From assembly GCA_020205615.1 (NCBI GenBank), contig CM035167.1, positions 31,850,902 to 31,914,901 on the forward strand: 64,000 nucleotides of DNA, written 5' to 3'. The stretch's first letter is position 1. Every line of letters begins with the position of its first letter. The stretch comes from Panax quinquefolius. Lineage: Eukaryota > Streptophyta > Magnoliopsida > Apiales > Araliaceae. This document shows positions 50,136 to 60,145 of this stretch, one piece after another. Under the pieces are notes generated by a model that made no database searches, had not been told where the DNA came from, and worked only from the letters and a program-made list of their open reading frames with translations. The position numbers and the translations under genes are program-made.

Positions 50136-50532
50136 TTTCGATCCGGTTAAGTGATGGTATATGTATCCAAGCACATCGATCGGGGAATTAAAATGCAATT
50201 TGATATGAATGAAATAGTATAAGTTTTATTAGTTGTTATCACGATTAGTTAAAGCTTGTGACTTTTTTCGACAGTTAAGTCATTTACATTATGCTGGTCA
50301 ATTTACGTTCAAGCATATGAGGATCGAGTTATAACTTTATCGATCAGTTATACTTGTGGCGTTTACCGATCAGTTAAGTTATTTCGGACTGTCTGATCGT
50401 TTTATGCTCGAAGTTTATTTGATCGAATGTGTAACTTTGTCAGTCAGTTATACTTGTGACCTTTGCTGATCAGTTAGGTCCTTCCGGACTGTCTGATAAG
50501 TTTACGTCCGAAGCATGTCTGATTGGTAAAGC
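50136..50532. repeat. Tandem repeats of about 105 bases, unit B
   Basis: Partner of 14250-14665, with several small deletions. Confidence 0.6.
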
Positions 50533-50634
50533 AGTGCGAATTTAAATGAAGTGTAAGTATTTCTCGAAGAGAAGTTTTTATTTCATTGATAAATTGCATA
50601 GATTACATAAATAAAGGGAAGAATAGACATGCAT

Positions 50635-52060
50635 TTACTGGTAATATTTTCTAAGTCTTCCAGAATGCCATGTATTCTTTACCTCAAATCCATCCGTAGC
50701 TCGAAGCCGGTAAGTCCCTAGCTTCGGCACCTCCACTACCTCATAAGGCCCCTCCTAGTTAGGCATTAACTTGCCTGTGTTCTGGGGGGTTGATGCCTCT
50801 GACTCCCGAAGCACCAAATCTCCTACCTCAAACCTCCTCAGCTTCACCTTCTGGTTGTAGTGTCGGGTTGTTCTCTGCTGATAAATAGTCAACCTCAACA
50901 TAGCAGAGTCCCGAGCTTCATCCAGCAGATCCAAATTTGTTTTCAGGCCTTCATCATTGTATAGTTCCTTGTATTGACTGACTCGAAGAGTGGGGGATCC
51001 GATCTCGACTGGTATGAGTGCATCAGTTCCGTATGCCAGTCGAAAAGGAGAGTCTCCAGTTGTTGTCCTCAGGGTTGTCCGATATGCCCACAAGACACTG
51101 AGTAGTTCTTCGGGCCACCGACCCTTTAACTCATCCAACCTTCTTTTTATTCTGTTGAGTAGGGTTCGGTTGGTCACTTCTACTTGGTCGTTCGATTGAG
51201 GGTGAGCAACTGAAGTCTTGCGATGTTGAATTCCCAACTCTTTCAGAAAACTTTCGAACTTTGACCCCACAAACTGTCTGCCGTTATCATAGACCACTGC
51301 CCTAGGAATGCCAAAACGGTAAACAACTCCTTCCTTTAGAAATTTCAAGCATTCTTGTTCGGTGATCTTTTGTACTGGTTTGGCTTCGACCCATTTTGTC
51401 ATGTAGTCAATAGCCACGATTACGAAGCTGACTTGCCCCTTGGCCTTTGGCAAAGGCCCTAAGATGTCGATTCCCCATACAACGAAGGGAATCGGGGATA
51501 AGACCGAGTAAAGCTCTTCGGGGGGTTGATGTGGGATATTGCTGTTCAGCTGACACTTGGGACACCTTCTTACGAATTCCTTGGCCTCTGTGTAGATAGT
51601 CGGCCAGTAATACCCCTGCCTTAAAATCTTGTGTGCTAGTGACTTGGCCCCCATGTGATCTCCACAAATCCCTTCGTGTACCTCTCGAAGTGTATAGTTT
51701 GCTTCTGACGGTGTTAAGCACTTGAGTAGTGGAGAACTGAAAGCCCTTCGATACAGATCTCCATCAATAAGTACAAAGTTTGAGCTTCGGTGATTGATCT
51801 TCCTTGCTAGAATGCGATCCGAAGGCAACACCCCGTCGGCCAGGTAGAAGATGTATGGCGTAAGCCAACAATCCAGCCGATCAATATATAGTACCTCCTC
51901 TTTCGGAACACTTGGCTGCTCCAATACTTCCAGATATATCGATCCACTGAAGGAGCTTGCTTCTGTCGTTGCCAGTCGAGCCAAGGCATCTCGCCATGTT
52001 GTGTTCGATCAATCCACTCCTCGACGGTTGGTCAGGCGAAGTAGAGCCAATTTACTCTTT
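50635..52060 (-). pseudogene. Integrase of Tat/Retand pol, unit B
   Basis: The best-preserved integrase of the window. A continuous minus-strand frame (51984-50755) carries the HHCC module (H-E-G-I-C-G-D-H ... CPKCQLNSN), the DDE core (GIDILGPL, YDNGRQFVGSKFE, SNDQVEVTNRTLL) and a C-terminal region (RRFEVGDLVLRE). A TAG replaces the Trp after LMPN at 50755. Without it the frame would run on (EGPYEVVEVPK..., GRLRKYYQ) to the stop at 50635. The catalytic residues are present, unlike unit A. Confidence 0.87.
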
Positions 52061-54159
52061 GTTTCTGCTAAATACCTCGTCATTCTTGCCCACTGAACCT
52101 CATACTCCCCCGATATCTGTTTGATGACCAACTGTGAATCACTATAGATGACTAGATTTTGTACTTCTAGGCTTCAGGCCAACTTCAGCCCGGCTAGAAT
52201 GGCCTCATACTCTGCTTCGTTGTTGGTCTCTTTGAACTGGAACCGAATCGCTTGTTGGACTTTAAACCCTTCGGGACTCGTCAGTATGACCTCGGCACCA
52301 CTGACGTCCGAGGTGGATGAGCCATCAACATATAGTGTCCATGAAGTCCTCACGTGTTGTGTTTTGGTCACCGACCCCACATCCGGTTCTGAGAACGAAC
52401 ATTCCACGACGAAGTCGGCCGAGGCTATCCTTTGATTGATTGTAAAGGTAGGTACTCAATGCAAACCGTATGTTAATTCCATTGCCCGTGCTGCCAGTCT
52501 TCCCGATACCTCTGGTCAGTGTAGGATTTTCTTCAACGGTTGATCCGTGTATACCACCACCACCCGACCCTGGAAATAATGCCGAAGTTTCCTGCTTGCA
52601 ATGATCAGAGCATAAGCAAATTTTTCCAGTTTCGGGTGCCGAATTTCTGCATCTCGGAGCACATGGCTGATGTAGTATACTGGGAACTGTTTTCCCCCTT
52701 TGTCCCGAACTAATGCCGCCTTATTGCCATTGAACTCGCTGCCAGATACAGGTATAAAGGTTCTGAAGGGATCGGTTTCATCAGCAGTGGTGCCGAGGCT
52801 AAATAGTGTTTGATCCCTTGGAACGCGTCTTCGCACTCCGAAGTTCATTGGAAGCTTTTCTCGTTCTTGGGCCCTTTCAAGGTGTCAAAAAATGGTAGGC
52901 ATCTCTCTGCCGATTTGGAGACAAACCTTCGTAGGGCCGCGATCCGACCTGTCAGTCTTTGTACATCTTTATAGGACTTTGGAGATTTCATATCCAGGAC
53001 CGCCTGAATCTTCTCTGGGTTCGCTTCGATTCCCCTTTTGCTGACCAAATACCCCAGGAATTTTTTCGATCCCAATCCGAACGTGCACTTGGTCGGGTTC
53101 AACCTCGACTTTGCGTCGGTGGTATCTCAAGTAGTTCTCTAGATCTTCAAGATGGTCACGGACTGACATGTTTTTAACGATCATGTCTTCTACGTAGACC
53201 TCCATACTTTTCCCTAGTTGCTTTGTGAACACAAAGTTCATCATTCGCTGGTAAGTTGCCCCGGCGTTCAGTAGCCCGAAGGTCATTTTCCGATATGCAT
53301 ATATTGCCCGGTGCATGATGAAACTTGTCTTCGGGATATCTTCCTTGCTCATTGAAATCTGATGGTACCCTGAGAATGCGTCCATGAAGCTCAGCATACC
53401 GTATCCCGAAGTGGCGTCTATCAACTGATCTATATTGGGCAAAGGATAGAAATCCTTTGGACACGCCCTGTTCAGATCCGTGTAGTCGATGCATAGTCTC
53501 CACTTTCCTTTCTGCTTCTGGACCAAGACTACATTGGCTAACCACTCTGGGTAATCGATTTCAAAGATAAATTCGGCTTCCAGAAGTTTGGCAATCTCCT
53601 CATCAATGATTTTCTGTCTTTCTAGGGCGAAAACTCTTCGCTTTTGTATGACTGGTTTTTTGCTTGGGTCCACATGTAATGTGTAGGACCTTGGAATCGC
53701 TCACCTGGCATATCACTCGGCTCCCGTGCGAAGATGTCGGCGTAGACTTGGAGCAATTCTATCAATCATCGCCCCGAGCAGTTCGCTAACCTTGGGCCGA
53801 TCTTGACCACCATTTTCTTGAATTCACGACACCGATTCTATATCCTTGGTTTCTTCGGCCGACAGAGCAAGCGGTTCTGTGTGTTACTTTCAGTGAATGG
53901 CTCTATTTCGATGGCCATTGTCTGTTTCTGTTTACTGACCCCGACCCCTGAGGAAATCAAGCTGTTCCAGTAGCACCTTTGGGCAATATCTAAATCTTAT
54001 TTTACCTCCCCGATCCCGTTCGGTGTTGGAAACTTGATTTTAAAGTGGGGTATGGAAGTCACTGCTTGCAAGGCTGCTAAGGTCGGTCTTCCAATGATTG
54101 CGTTGTAGGCCGAGTCCACCTGAACAACGAAAAATCTGACCATTATCTCGACCTGAGTG
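52061..54159 (-). pseudogene. Reverse transcriptase and RNase H of Tat/Retand pol, unit B
   Basis: Reverse transcriptase (53673-52969) has CIDYTDLNRACPKDFYPLPN, FMDAFSGYHQI, FGLLNAGATYQRMMNFVF and the altered YVEDMIVK box (53176-53196), shared with unit A. Connection (MNPTKCTFGLGSKKFLGYL) and RNase H (YVDGSSTSDVSGAEVILTSP; NNEAEYEA) follow in broken frames (breaks near 53110, 52850, 52430). The left border continues into integrase. The right part stops at the CACTA 2 insertion. Confidence 0.87.
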
Positions 54160-54738
54160 CACTACTAGAAAATCGACCTATAGCTATGGTCGGCGACCGT
54201 CGCTATAGGCCTAAAGACCGTCGCTATAGGCTTTAGCGACGGTCGCCGATCGTCACCATAGAAGCCGTCGGTAAACTCTATAGCGACGATCTTTAGGACT
54301 ATAGCGACCTATTCGTGACGTCCGCGCTATAAACGTTTAGATTTAAAAAAATAAATAATTAATAATGCACATTTATTCAACAAACACAAGTACACTATAA
54401 AATAAAACATAAAAAATATTATATACATCATTTAAAATCTTTCACATTACAACTCAAGACTTAACAATTGCTTAATACAAGTGCTGCCAGATTTTATGAT
54501 AGTAATAATGGCGTAAGAGTTTTCAATCTTCCTAAAATAAACTTATAGGCTAGCCTTCCCTTACTCCAGCGGCGAGCTCTGCAATAAACAAACAAGTTTC
54601 TATTTAGTTAAGAAAGAATTTCACAAGTTCATGTAAAAACACAAAGATGATATTTTTGGATACAAAGTTTTTAAACAAGAAAATTGAAGGCTATAATAGT
54701 TAATTTTATGGTAAAAAATGTGATCGGTTCAGAACTTA

Positions 54739-54808
54739 CGGAGGAGCCCCTTATGCGCTCTTTCAGACAAGTAAGAGCAAGGCTTGAAGAATTCTCCATA
54801 CTGATTTG
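54739..54808 (-). pseudogene. Captured exon-like fragment in CACTA 2
   Basis: A minus-strand stretch readable as EFFKPCSYLSERAHKGLLR and ending at a 'gtaagttc' donor-like site. Not identified. Confidence 0.25.
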
Positions 54809-56022
54809 TATTCAGTAAGTCAAGCCATATGCGAGTCTCTAAATTATCCACATTTTCATCATAAATCATTTATTATCTTATTAGTCATTAACAAACATAC
54901 TTTATTATCTGTATGCTTAAATATTGGGAATGTTGCGAAATACCTTGAGCTGCAGGTCATATACATGGCTCTCCCCGTTGTTTTGTGTAGAATCCCCAGA
55001 ATCTATTGTCTTTTCCTTTAAGGTTTGCTTCATAGCACTTCTCTGTTACAACAAAATTGAATAACGTAAGCTATCAACTAACAGTCATTGGCAAATAAAG
55101 AAAATCTTAGATATCAACAATGAAATAGATTAAATAAAGGTATAATTCAGAACTTGCAGCATGCAAAACTTGCAGCGTAGCACACTTGTAGAAAAACTTC
55201 ATCTCAAACCCATCAAAACCCCCCAGGATGGAGCCGGATGAGTGAAGTGCTTAGGAGGGCAAGGTACTGATTGGAAGGTGTTATTTTTTACAACATTTTA
55301 AGATACCTTTGTTAACTCACACTAGGCAACATAAATAGCGATGTCCGTCTCATCAGATTTGCTACATGTGGACCTCATTTCAAAGACATTCACTAAGACA
55401 GAGACAACAAAATATGCTTTTAAAATACCGAAGAATACAATGAACACATGCACTCTGCTATAATAGAAACCATATTGAAGAGATGGGGACTGAATCCTCA
55501 TGATGTCTTGAGCTTTCTTCACTAAAATGTTATTTCCAAAAAGAAGAAGCATAATTACGCTTTATCTTACAAAAGCTACCATATAAAAAGAGAAGCTATA
55601 TAAAGTATGTTTGTTTAATAATAAAAAAAGATAAAACATACATCATAAAGTATGTTTTTATCTAAATTATACATTTTATTAATAGAAAGCAGTTAAGGCT
55701 AAAAAGAGAAGCTATATAATGTTGTTCACTCTGATGTTTAGGCATTGAGCCAGAAAATGATGACAATGATGTCATAGGTGCTTATATGCTTGAAGAGTTG
55801 ATGTATAACTAAATGACTGAAGTACGTGGGAAGAAGATGCATAACTCAATCAAGCCTTGAATCCCCACTACTGAGGTTTGGACTTTGGCATGCAATAACC
55901 CACCTTTACGTATTTAAATCACATCAAAATGGGTGCTTGACTATATGAACTAGTATTTAAATAGAGAAGCAACACAAATGGAATGTTAATCAAATAAACC
56001 CGAGCTATTTGGAACTAACCTT

Positions 56023-56131
56023 TTGACTAAGCTTTAGAAATGCACATAGTTGATCTTTCAGCTTAGGCATCTTTCCTCCATAGTCCACCATTATAACTGG
56101 CCTCATCCTCGAGCACAAAGCCAGTACATCT
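56023..56131 (-). pseudogene. Captured exon-like fragment in CACTA 2
   Basis: After a 'tgtag' acceptor-like site the minus strand encodes VLALCSRMRPVIMVDYGGKM, then PKLKDQLCAFLKLSQK, and a 'gttag' donor. It looks like a genuine protein exon by composition, but I do not recognise the parent gene. A second open stretch (CATQWKRKLRFSGGWEQRAW) lies at 56430-56320. Confidence 0.4.
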
Positions 56132-56645
56132 ACAAAAAGAACATTTACATCAGACATTAAAATATATTCATACTGTGTATGGATAAGATAAAAGAGAGAA
56201 AATAAACAAAATGAAACCCACAAGTGAAATTGATTACTGAGCTCGGAAAGAGGCACAATTTAGCAATCAAACTTACAATAATCCATAAAGGCCAAAAGAA
56301 GAGAATGCAATCAAACTTACAATAATCCATAAAGGCCAAAAATTGAACAGGTTCATAGCTATTAGCCCAAGCCCTCTGCTCCCACCCACCACTAAACCTC
56401 AACTTTCTTTTCCATTGTGTTGCACACACTATTTCAGGTCAAAACATTAGTCAAATCTAGGTTAAGAATTCGAGACACACATAACCCAAATTGAACTTTT
56501 CTATGTCAATATGATGTGAGCAATAACACTAATTGGGGAAAAAAATTAAAGCTTTGACTTACATAATTAAGCATTTCTGAGTCTTTGTAACCACTAAAAT
56601 AAAATATAATCCTCACTCCATAAATGACAAATATGAACCACTCAC

Positions 56646-57030
56646 CAGTATATCCAGCTTTCCAAATCTCTGTGCAAACCAAGAAGCAAATAATTTGATT
56701 GAATCCGGATCCGATACATCCAAGCAAAAAAACTGTACATGTAGCCCTAATCCTTTTAGTCTCGCAACTGCCTTTACTCCCCTTTCATTACCCCTAGTCG
56801 TTAAGATCACCGTTAGCCCCGACTCCGCTAGCCGCCTCACCATCGCATATCCTATACCCTTGTTCGCTCCGGTCACGATTGCCACCGTCTCCTTGGACCA
56901 CCATCTGCACCAAACACAATTGTTATATCTGATTTTAAATTGCAGAAAGCTTATATATATATGGAGAAAAAGAGAGAATAGTACCTCGGATCGTAGTCGA
57001 GAGAGAAAGAATGAAGATCTTTGAAATGAT
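56646..57030 (-). pseudogene. Captured short-chain dehydrogenase/reductase fragment
   Basis: Two exons of a classical SDR: the end of exon 1 (about 57030-56985, ...DYDPR) and exon 2 (56904-56646) joined by a short GT-AG intron. Exon 2 reads WWSKETVAIVTGANKGIG, with the TGxxxGIG NAD(P)-binding motif, then AMVRRLAESGLTVILTTR, CLDVSDPDSIKLFASWF and RFGKLDIL before a 'gtgagt' donor. The N-N-A-G strand, the Ser-Tyr-Lys catalytic residues and the whole C-terminal half are absent. The sequence is open but can only encode the cofactor-binding half of a protein. It resembles plant neomenthol dehydrogenase or salutaridine reductase-like SDRs. Confidence 0.82.
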
Positions 57031-57168
57031 TTGGGGAAAGTGGGAGGTTATCTTAAAAACCTCTATACCGAAGGTTCCTCGTCGACCGTCGCTATAGATA
57101 TCATATAGCGACGGTTTCGTGTCGACCGTCGCTATAGCTCGTCGCTATATGTCGAATTTCTAGTAGTG

Positions 57169-59221
57169 GTGGGTGCTGTGCCGAACTTAACAGGTAGTTT
57201 GATGGTGCCTGACACATACACAGGATCTCCACTGAAAATGTACAAGGTTCCTTCACCTCCCAAATCAATCTTCTTCCCTTACAGATCCATCCTCTGGTAG
57301 GCGTGAGTGTACAGGATATCGACCGAGGATCCGTTGTTTATCATCATCCGCTTCATGTCCACGGTCCTGACCTGTGCTGTTATCACTAAAGCCCCGTCGT
57401 GCAGTTCGATGAGGTTTGTGGGGTAGTCCTCATTCGAAAAAGAGATAGACGTTCCTGGATACGCCCGATCCTTTCTAGTAGTTGACCCCGTAACCGATAG
57501 CACTGCCTCGAGGTGTCCACTTCTCTTCCTTCCCATCATCCGTCCGACAGAACCTCCCGAGATAACATCAATCACGCCTCGGGCTGGGGGGTTCTGTGGA
57601 GGCTGGGTGTCCTGATCTTGATCTCTGTTTTCTTCTCTAGGCGCCGATGCATTACCCAGACCAGCTACATACTGTATCAACTATTCGTTTTGAACATTCT
57701 TTTCTATCATGTCCATCAGGTGGTTGCATGCCTCTGTCGCGTGCCCGGTGCTCTGGTGATAATCACAATATTTGTCCCGACCCCTCCTTCCGGGCTTGGT
57801 TCATCTCGAGCATGGTTCGTAAAAGGGTTTGTTCTTCATCTCCTCCAAAATCTTCGCCCGATCCGTGGTGGGGGGGGGGGGGTGTAGACTTTGCTAACAC
57901 TTCGATTAGGCAATAGAGGTCTACTGCTTCCTGATCCTCCTCCGTTATAACTTTTCCTGGCCAGATTGTCCGATCTCCACTAATTGTTGTCCGACCGTTG
58001 ATAACTCTGTTTGTCCCGATCCTTGGACTTCTCGTAGGACTGGGAGTGCAGTTTGAAATTTCCCATCGCTTCTTCTATTGCTATGAACCCTTCGGCCTGA
58101 TGAAAGGCTTCGGTTAGATCTGCAGGAGGGCTGATTACCAAATCTTTGACCAGTTTCTTAGACCTCCCGATATCCAACCCTGTCGTGAAAAATCCCAAGG
58201 CTTGCGGGGAATTCAACTCTGCTACCGACCCCATAGCCTCTCGAAATCTCTTCACGTACTGACCTAATGTTTCATCCGACTTCTGTCGGACCTGCATGAG
58301 GGACGCTATGATCTTTCCTCGTCTCCTGTTGATTTTGAACCGAGCATGGAACTTATCTCGGAGATCGTTCCACGACCCAATCGATCCTGCTGCCAAAGTC
58401 CCTATCCATTCCCGGGTGCTCTTTTTTAGTGTTGTGGCAAACATATGACATTTGGCCGCATCTGAGTGTCTTTAGTAAGACATCAGACGGTCATACCCAT
58501 TCGAGTGATCATATGGATCCCCTAACCCGTCGTACGTGTCTATAGGGGGCATCGTTTTCTTCGGATCGGCTGTGACTTGATTGATCTCTGGTGAGAAGGG
58601 CGATCCCGGACATCCTGAAGAAGTCCCCGTCGGACTTTTAGCTACTAGTAGTTTCTCCAGTTCCGCGACTCTTCGGGCGAGGGGATCGGCCTCCCCTTTA
58701 TGAGGGGACGAATGATGTCTGTCCCTCTCGTATTCGGGGGACGCGATTCTCCTCTTTTGATCCGACCTTCCCGGGTGTCCGGATCTTCTGTCATCTGATC
58801 GGCTCCTCCTTTGACTCCATCCTTGTCGAGAACGACTCCGTGGTCGGCTCCTTACTTTTCTAGCCTCATCCCGTCGAGGTGATCGAGATCGGCTAGGGCG
58901 TCTGCGCCTCTTCGACCAGGCCTCCTGCTCTCCGGTCATTTTAGCCATCTGGGCTTCGAGTTCTTCCTGTTGCAGCTGTATTGCCAACATGGCATCCTTG
59001 TTCTGCTCCATCTTCTTTTTCAAGATGACCTCCCGTTGGTCTCGGCTGCCGTCTCCTCTTTCTTGTCTTGCGAGGGCCCGAGAGTGATTCTTATCGGCCT
59101 GACTCGCTTGAAGGGGTGTGTGTTGGCTGTCATGGAAGAGCTTACGTCGGAGGGAAGGGGCTGGTATCTCTTCAACCTCTGGAATTTTAGACCCCAGTCG
59201 ATCCTTCACCGACCCCCTCAC
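57169..59221 (-). pseudogene. Gag and protease of Tat/Retand, unit B
   Basis: Minus strand. The gag N-terminus starts at 59221 (MRGSVKDRLGSKIPEVEEIP), continues through an Arg/Ser-rich region (KRRRRPSRSRSPRRDEARK), the gag core (58444-57980, WIGTLAAGSIGSWNDLRDKF), then the protease (INNGSSVDILYTHAYQRMD, in which Asp of the D-N-G motif has become Asn). A stop lies near 58470, and a second break occurs around 57870 within a run of G residues. The start at 59221 lies 124 bases from the right LTR, the only complete gag N-terminus in the window. Confidence 0.85.
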
Positions 59222-59344
59222 CTGTGTGGTCTGGTGTGAATGCTGGGTCTTTGCCTTTTCCTGGGTAGAGGAATTGTTTTCTTTACTCGCTATCTTCCTC
59301 TGCCGGAAAAACTGGTTGTGATTGCTAAAAAAGCACTAAAGCAA

Positions 59345-60012
59345 TGTTCGGGAGTGTTTTACCACCATGTTGGCTATAGGCTTGGGCTGGAATCGATGAG
59401 GTTGGGCCGATATGGCTGAAGGCATATAGGAGTTCGAGGACGTTTGGGTTCGGATACCTAAGCCCAATAGGCCGGGATTCGATTGTGATCATGGAGGTCG
59501 GAGTCGGGTCTTCGTGTCCTTTGGACTGAGGCTCAGACCGGTGTTTATGATGCTTGATGGGTTGGGCCTGTGCAGTCGGACATCCCACATGCAGAGTTGG
59601 GAGTGATAAGGGGATTACGTGGTTAGGGGTCCTAACCCTAAACATACGTTGATAAGGCAACTCCAAAGGTAGTATTGAAAATGGATTCTACTTTCACCTT
59701 TTAAGGAGATTGTGTTGGACCCAAATATGGCAACTACCATATTTAGGAGTTCTATTCCGACTCGGAGAAGGATTCTAAGGTGGTGAGAGTACTATAAATA
59801 CAAGGCCAAGGTTACAATTAACTGGTAATACATCTTTAAGCACTAAACACTTAAGCCTCCATTGTTAAACCTTGTGAACGGCCTGTACTTATTCTCACAC
59901 CGGATCTATCCCCCGACGGCACGGCCGTCAAGCATCTGTGTGATCCGTTATTGTGCAGGTTTCAGCGCATGGATTCTGTGATTGGACGCGCAGACGAAAC
60001 TTGGCATTAACA
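59345..60012 (+). repeat. Right terminal LTR of Tat/Retand, inverted orientation
   Basis: 668 bases, TGTTCGGG...TTAACA on the plus strand, with TATA at 59792-59801 on the plus strand. It is the inverse complement of the left LTR (10934-11601) over its full length. Since gag-pol is on the minus strand, a normal 5' LTR here would be on the minus strand. It is followed by AAAAG (60013-60017), the same five bases as before the left LTR. Confidence 0.85.
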
Positions 60013-60145
60013 AAAAGATTAGGTGGAGTAATAAGTGCAATTTAGGAAAAATAGTAATCAATTCTCCTAGATAACCACAAACGACAAATAATTAGAAATA
60101 TAAAAAAAGGTCTAAAACGACCTACATATAGGAATGGAGGGAGTA
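60013..60145. mobile_element. Right half of the split MITE
   Basis: Completes the MITE begun at 10797. It ends with the inverse of the left terminus ('tctaaaacgacctacatata', then 'ggaatggagggagta'). Confidence 0.8.

Larger units (their letters stand above)
54160..57168. mobile_element. CACTA transposon 2, non-autonomous, with captured SDR fragment
   Basis: 3009 bases, CACTACTAGAAAA...TTTCTAGTAGTG, flanked by GTG (54157-54159 and 57169-57171). The empty site is seen in unit A near 29740. It shares subterminal 'ctatagcgacggtc' repeats and the first roughly 280 bases with CACTA 1. No transposase. The interior carries exons of an SDR gene and several unidentified exon-like stretches on the minus strand. 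Confidence 0.92.
36619..60012 (-). mobile_element. Ty3/gypsy Tat/Retand-type element, unit B part
   Basis: Second copy of the element, with its left LTR (36619-47468, split by a CACTA element), extra ORF (47888-50085), repeats, pol and gag, and the only surviving right end (LTR 59345-60012). It is followed by the AAAAG target duplication (60013-60017). Pol/gag is interrupted by a second CACTA element at 54160-57168. Confidence 0.8.

Noticed and set aside
10934..60012. A giant DNA transposon with long terminal inverted repeats
   Set aside because: TGTT/AACA ends, a 5-base target duplication, an LTR-type promoter, a polypurine tract and gag-pol all indicate a retroelement. The 49-kb length is due to duplication and nesting.
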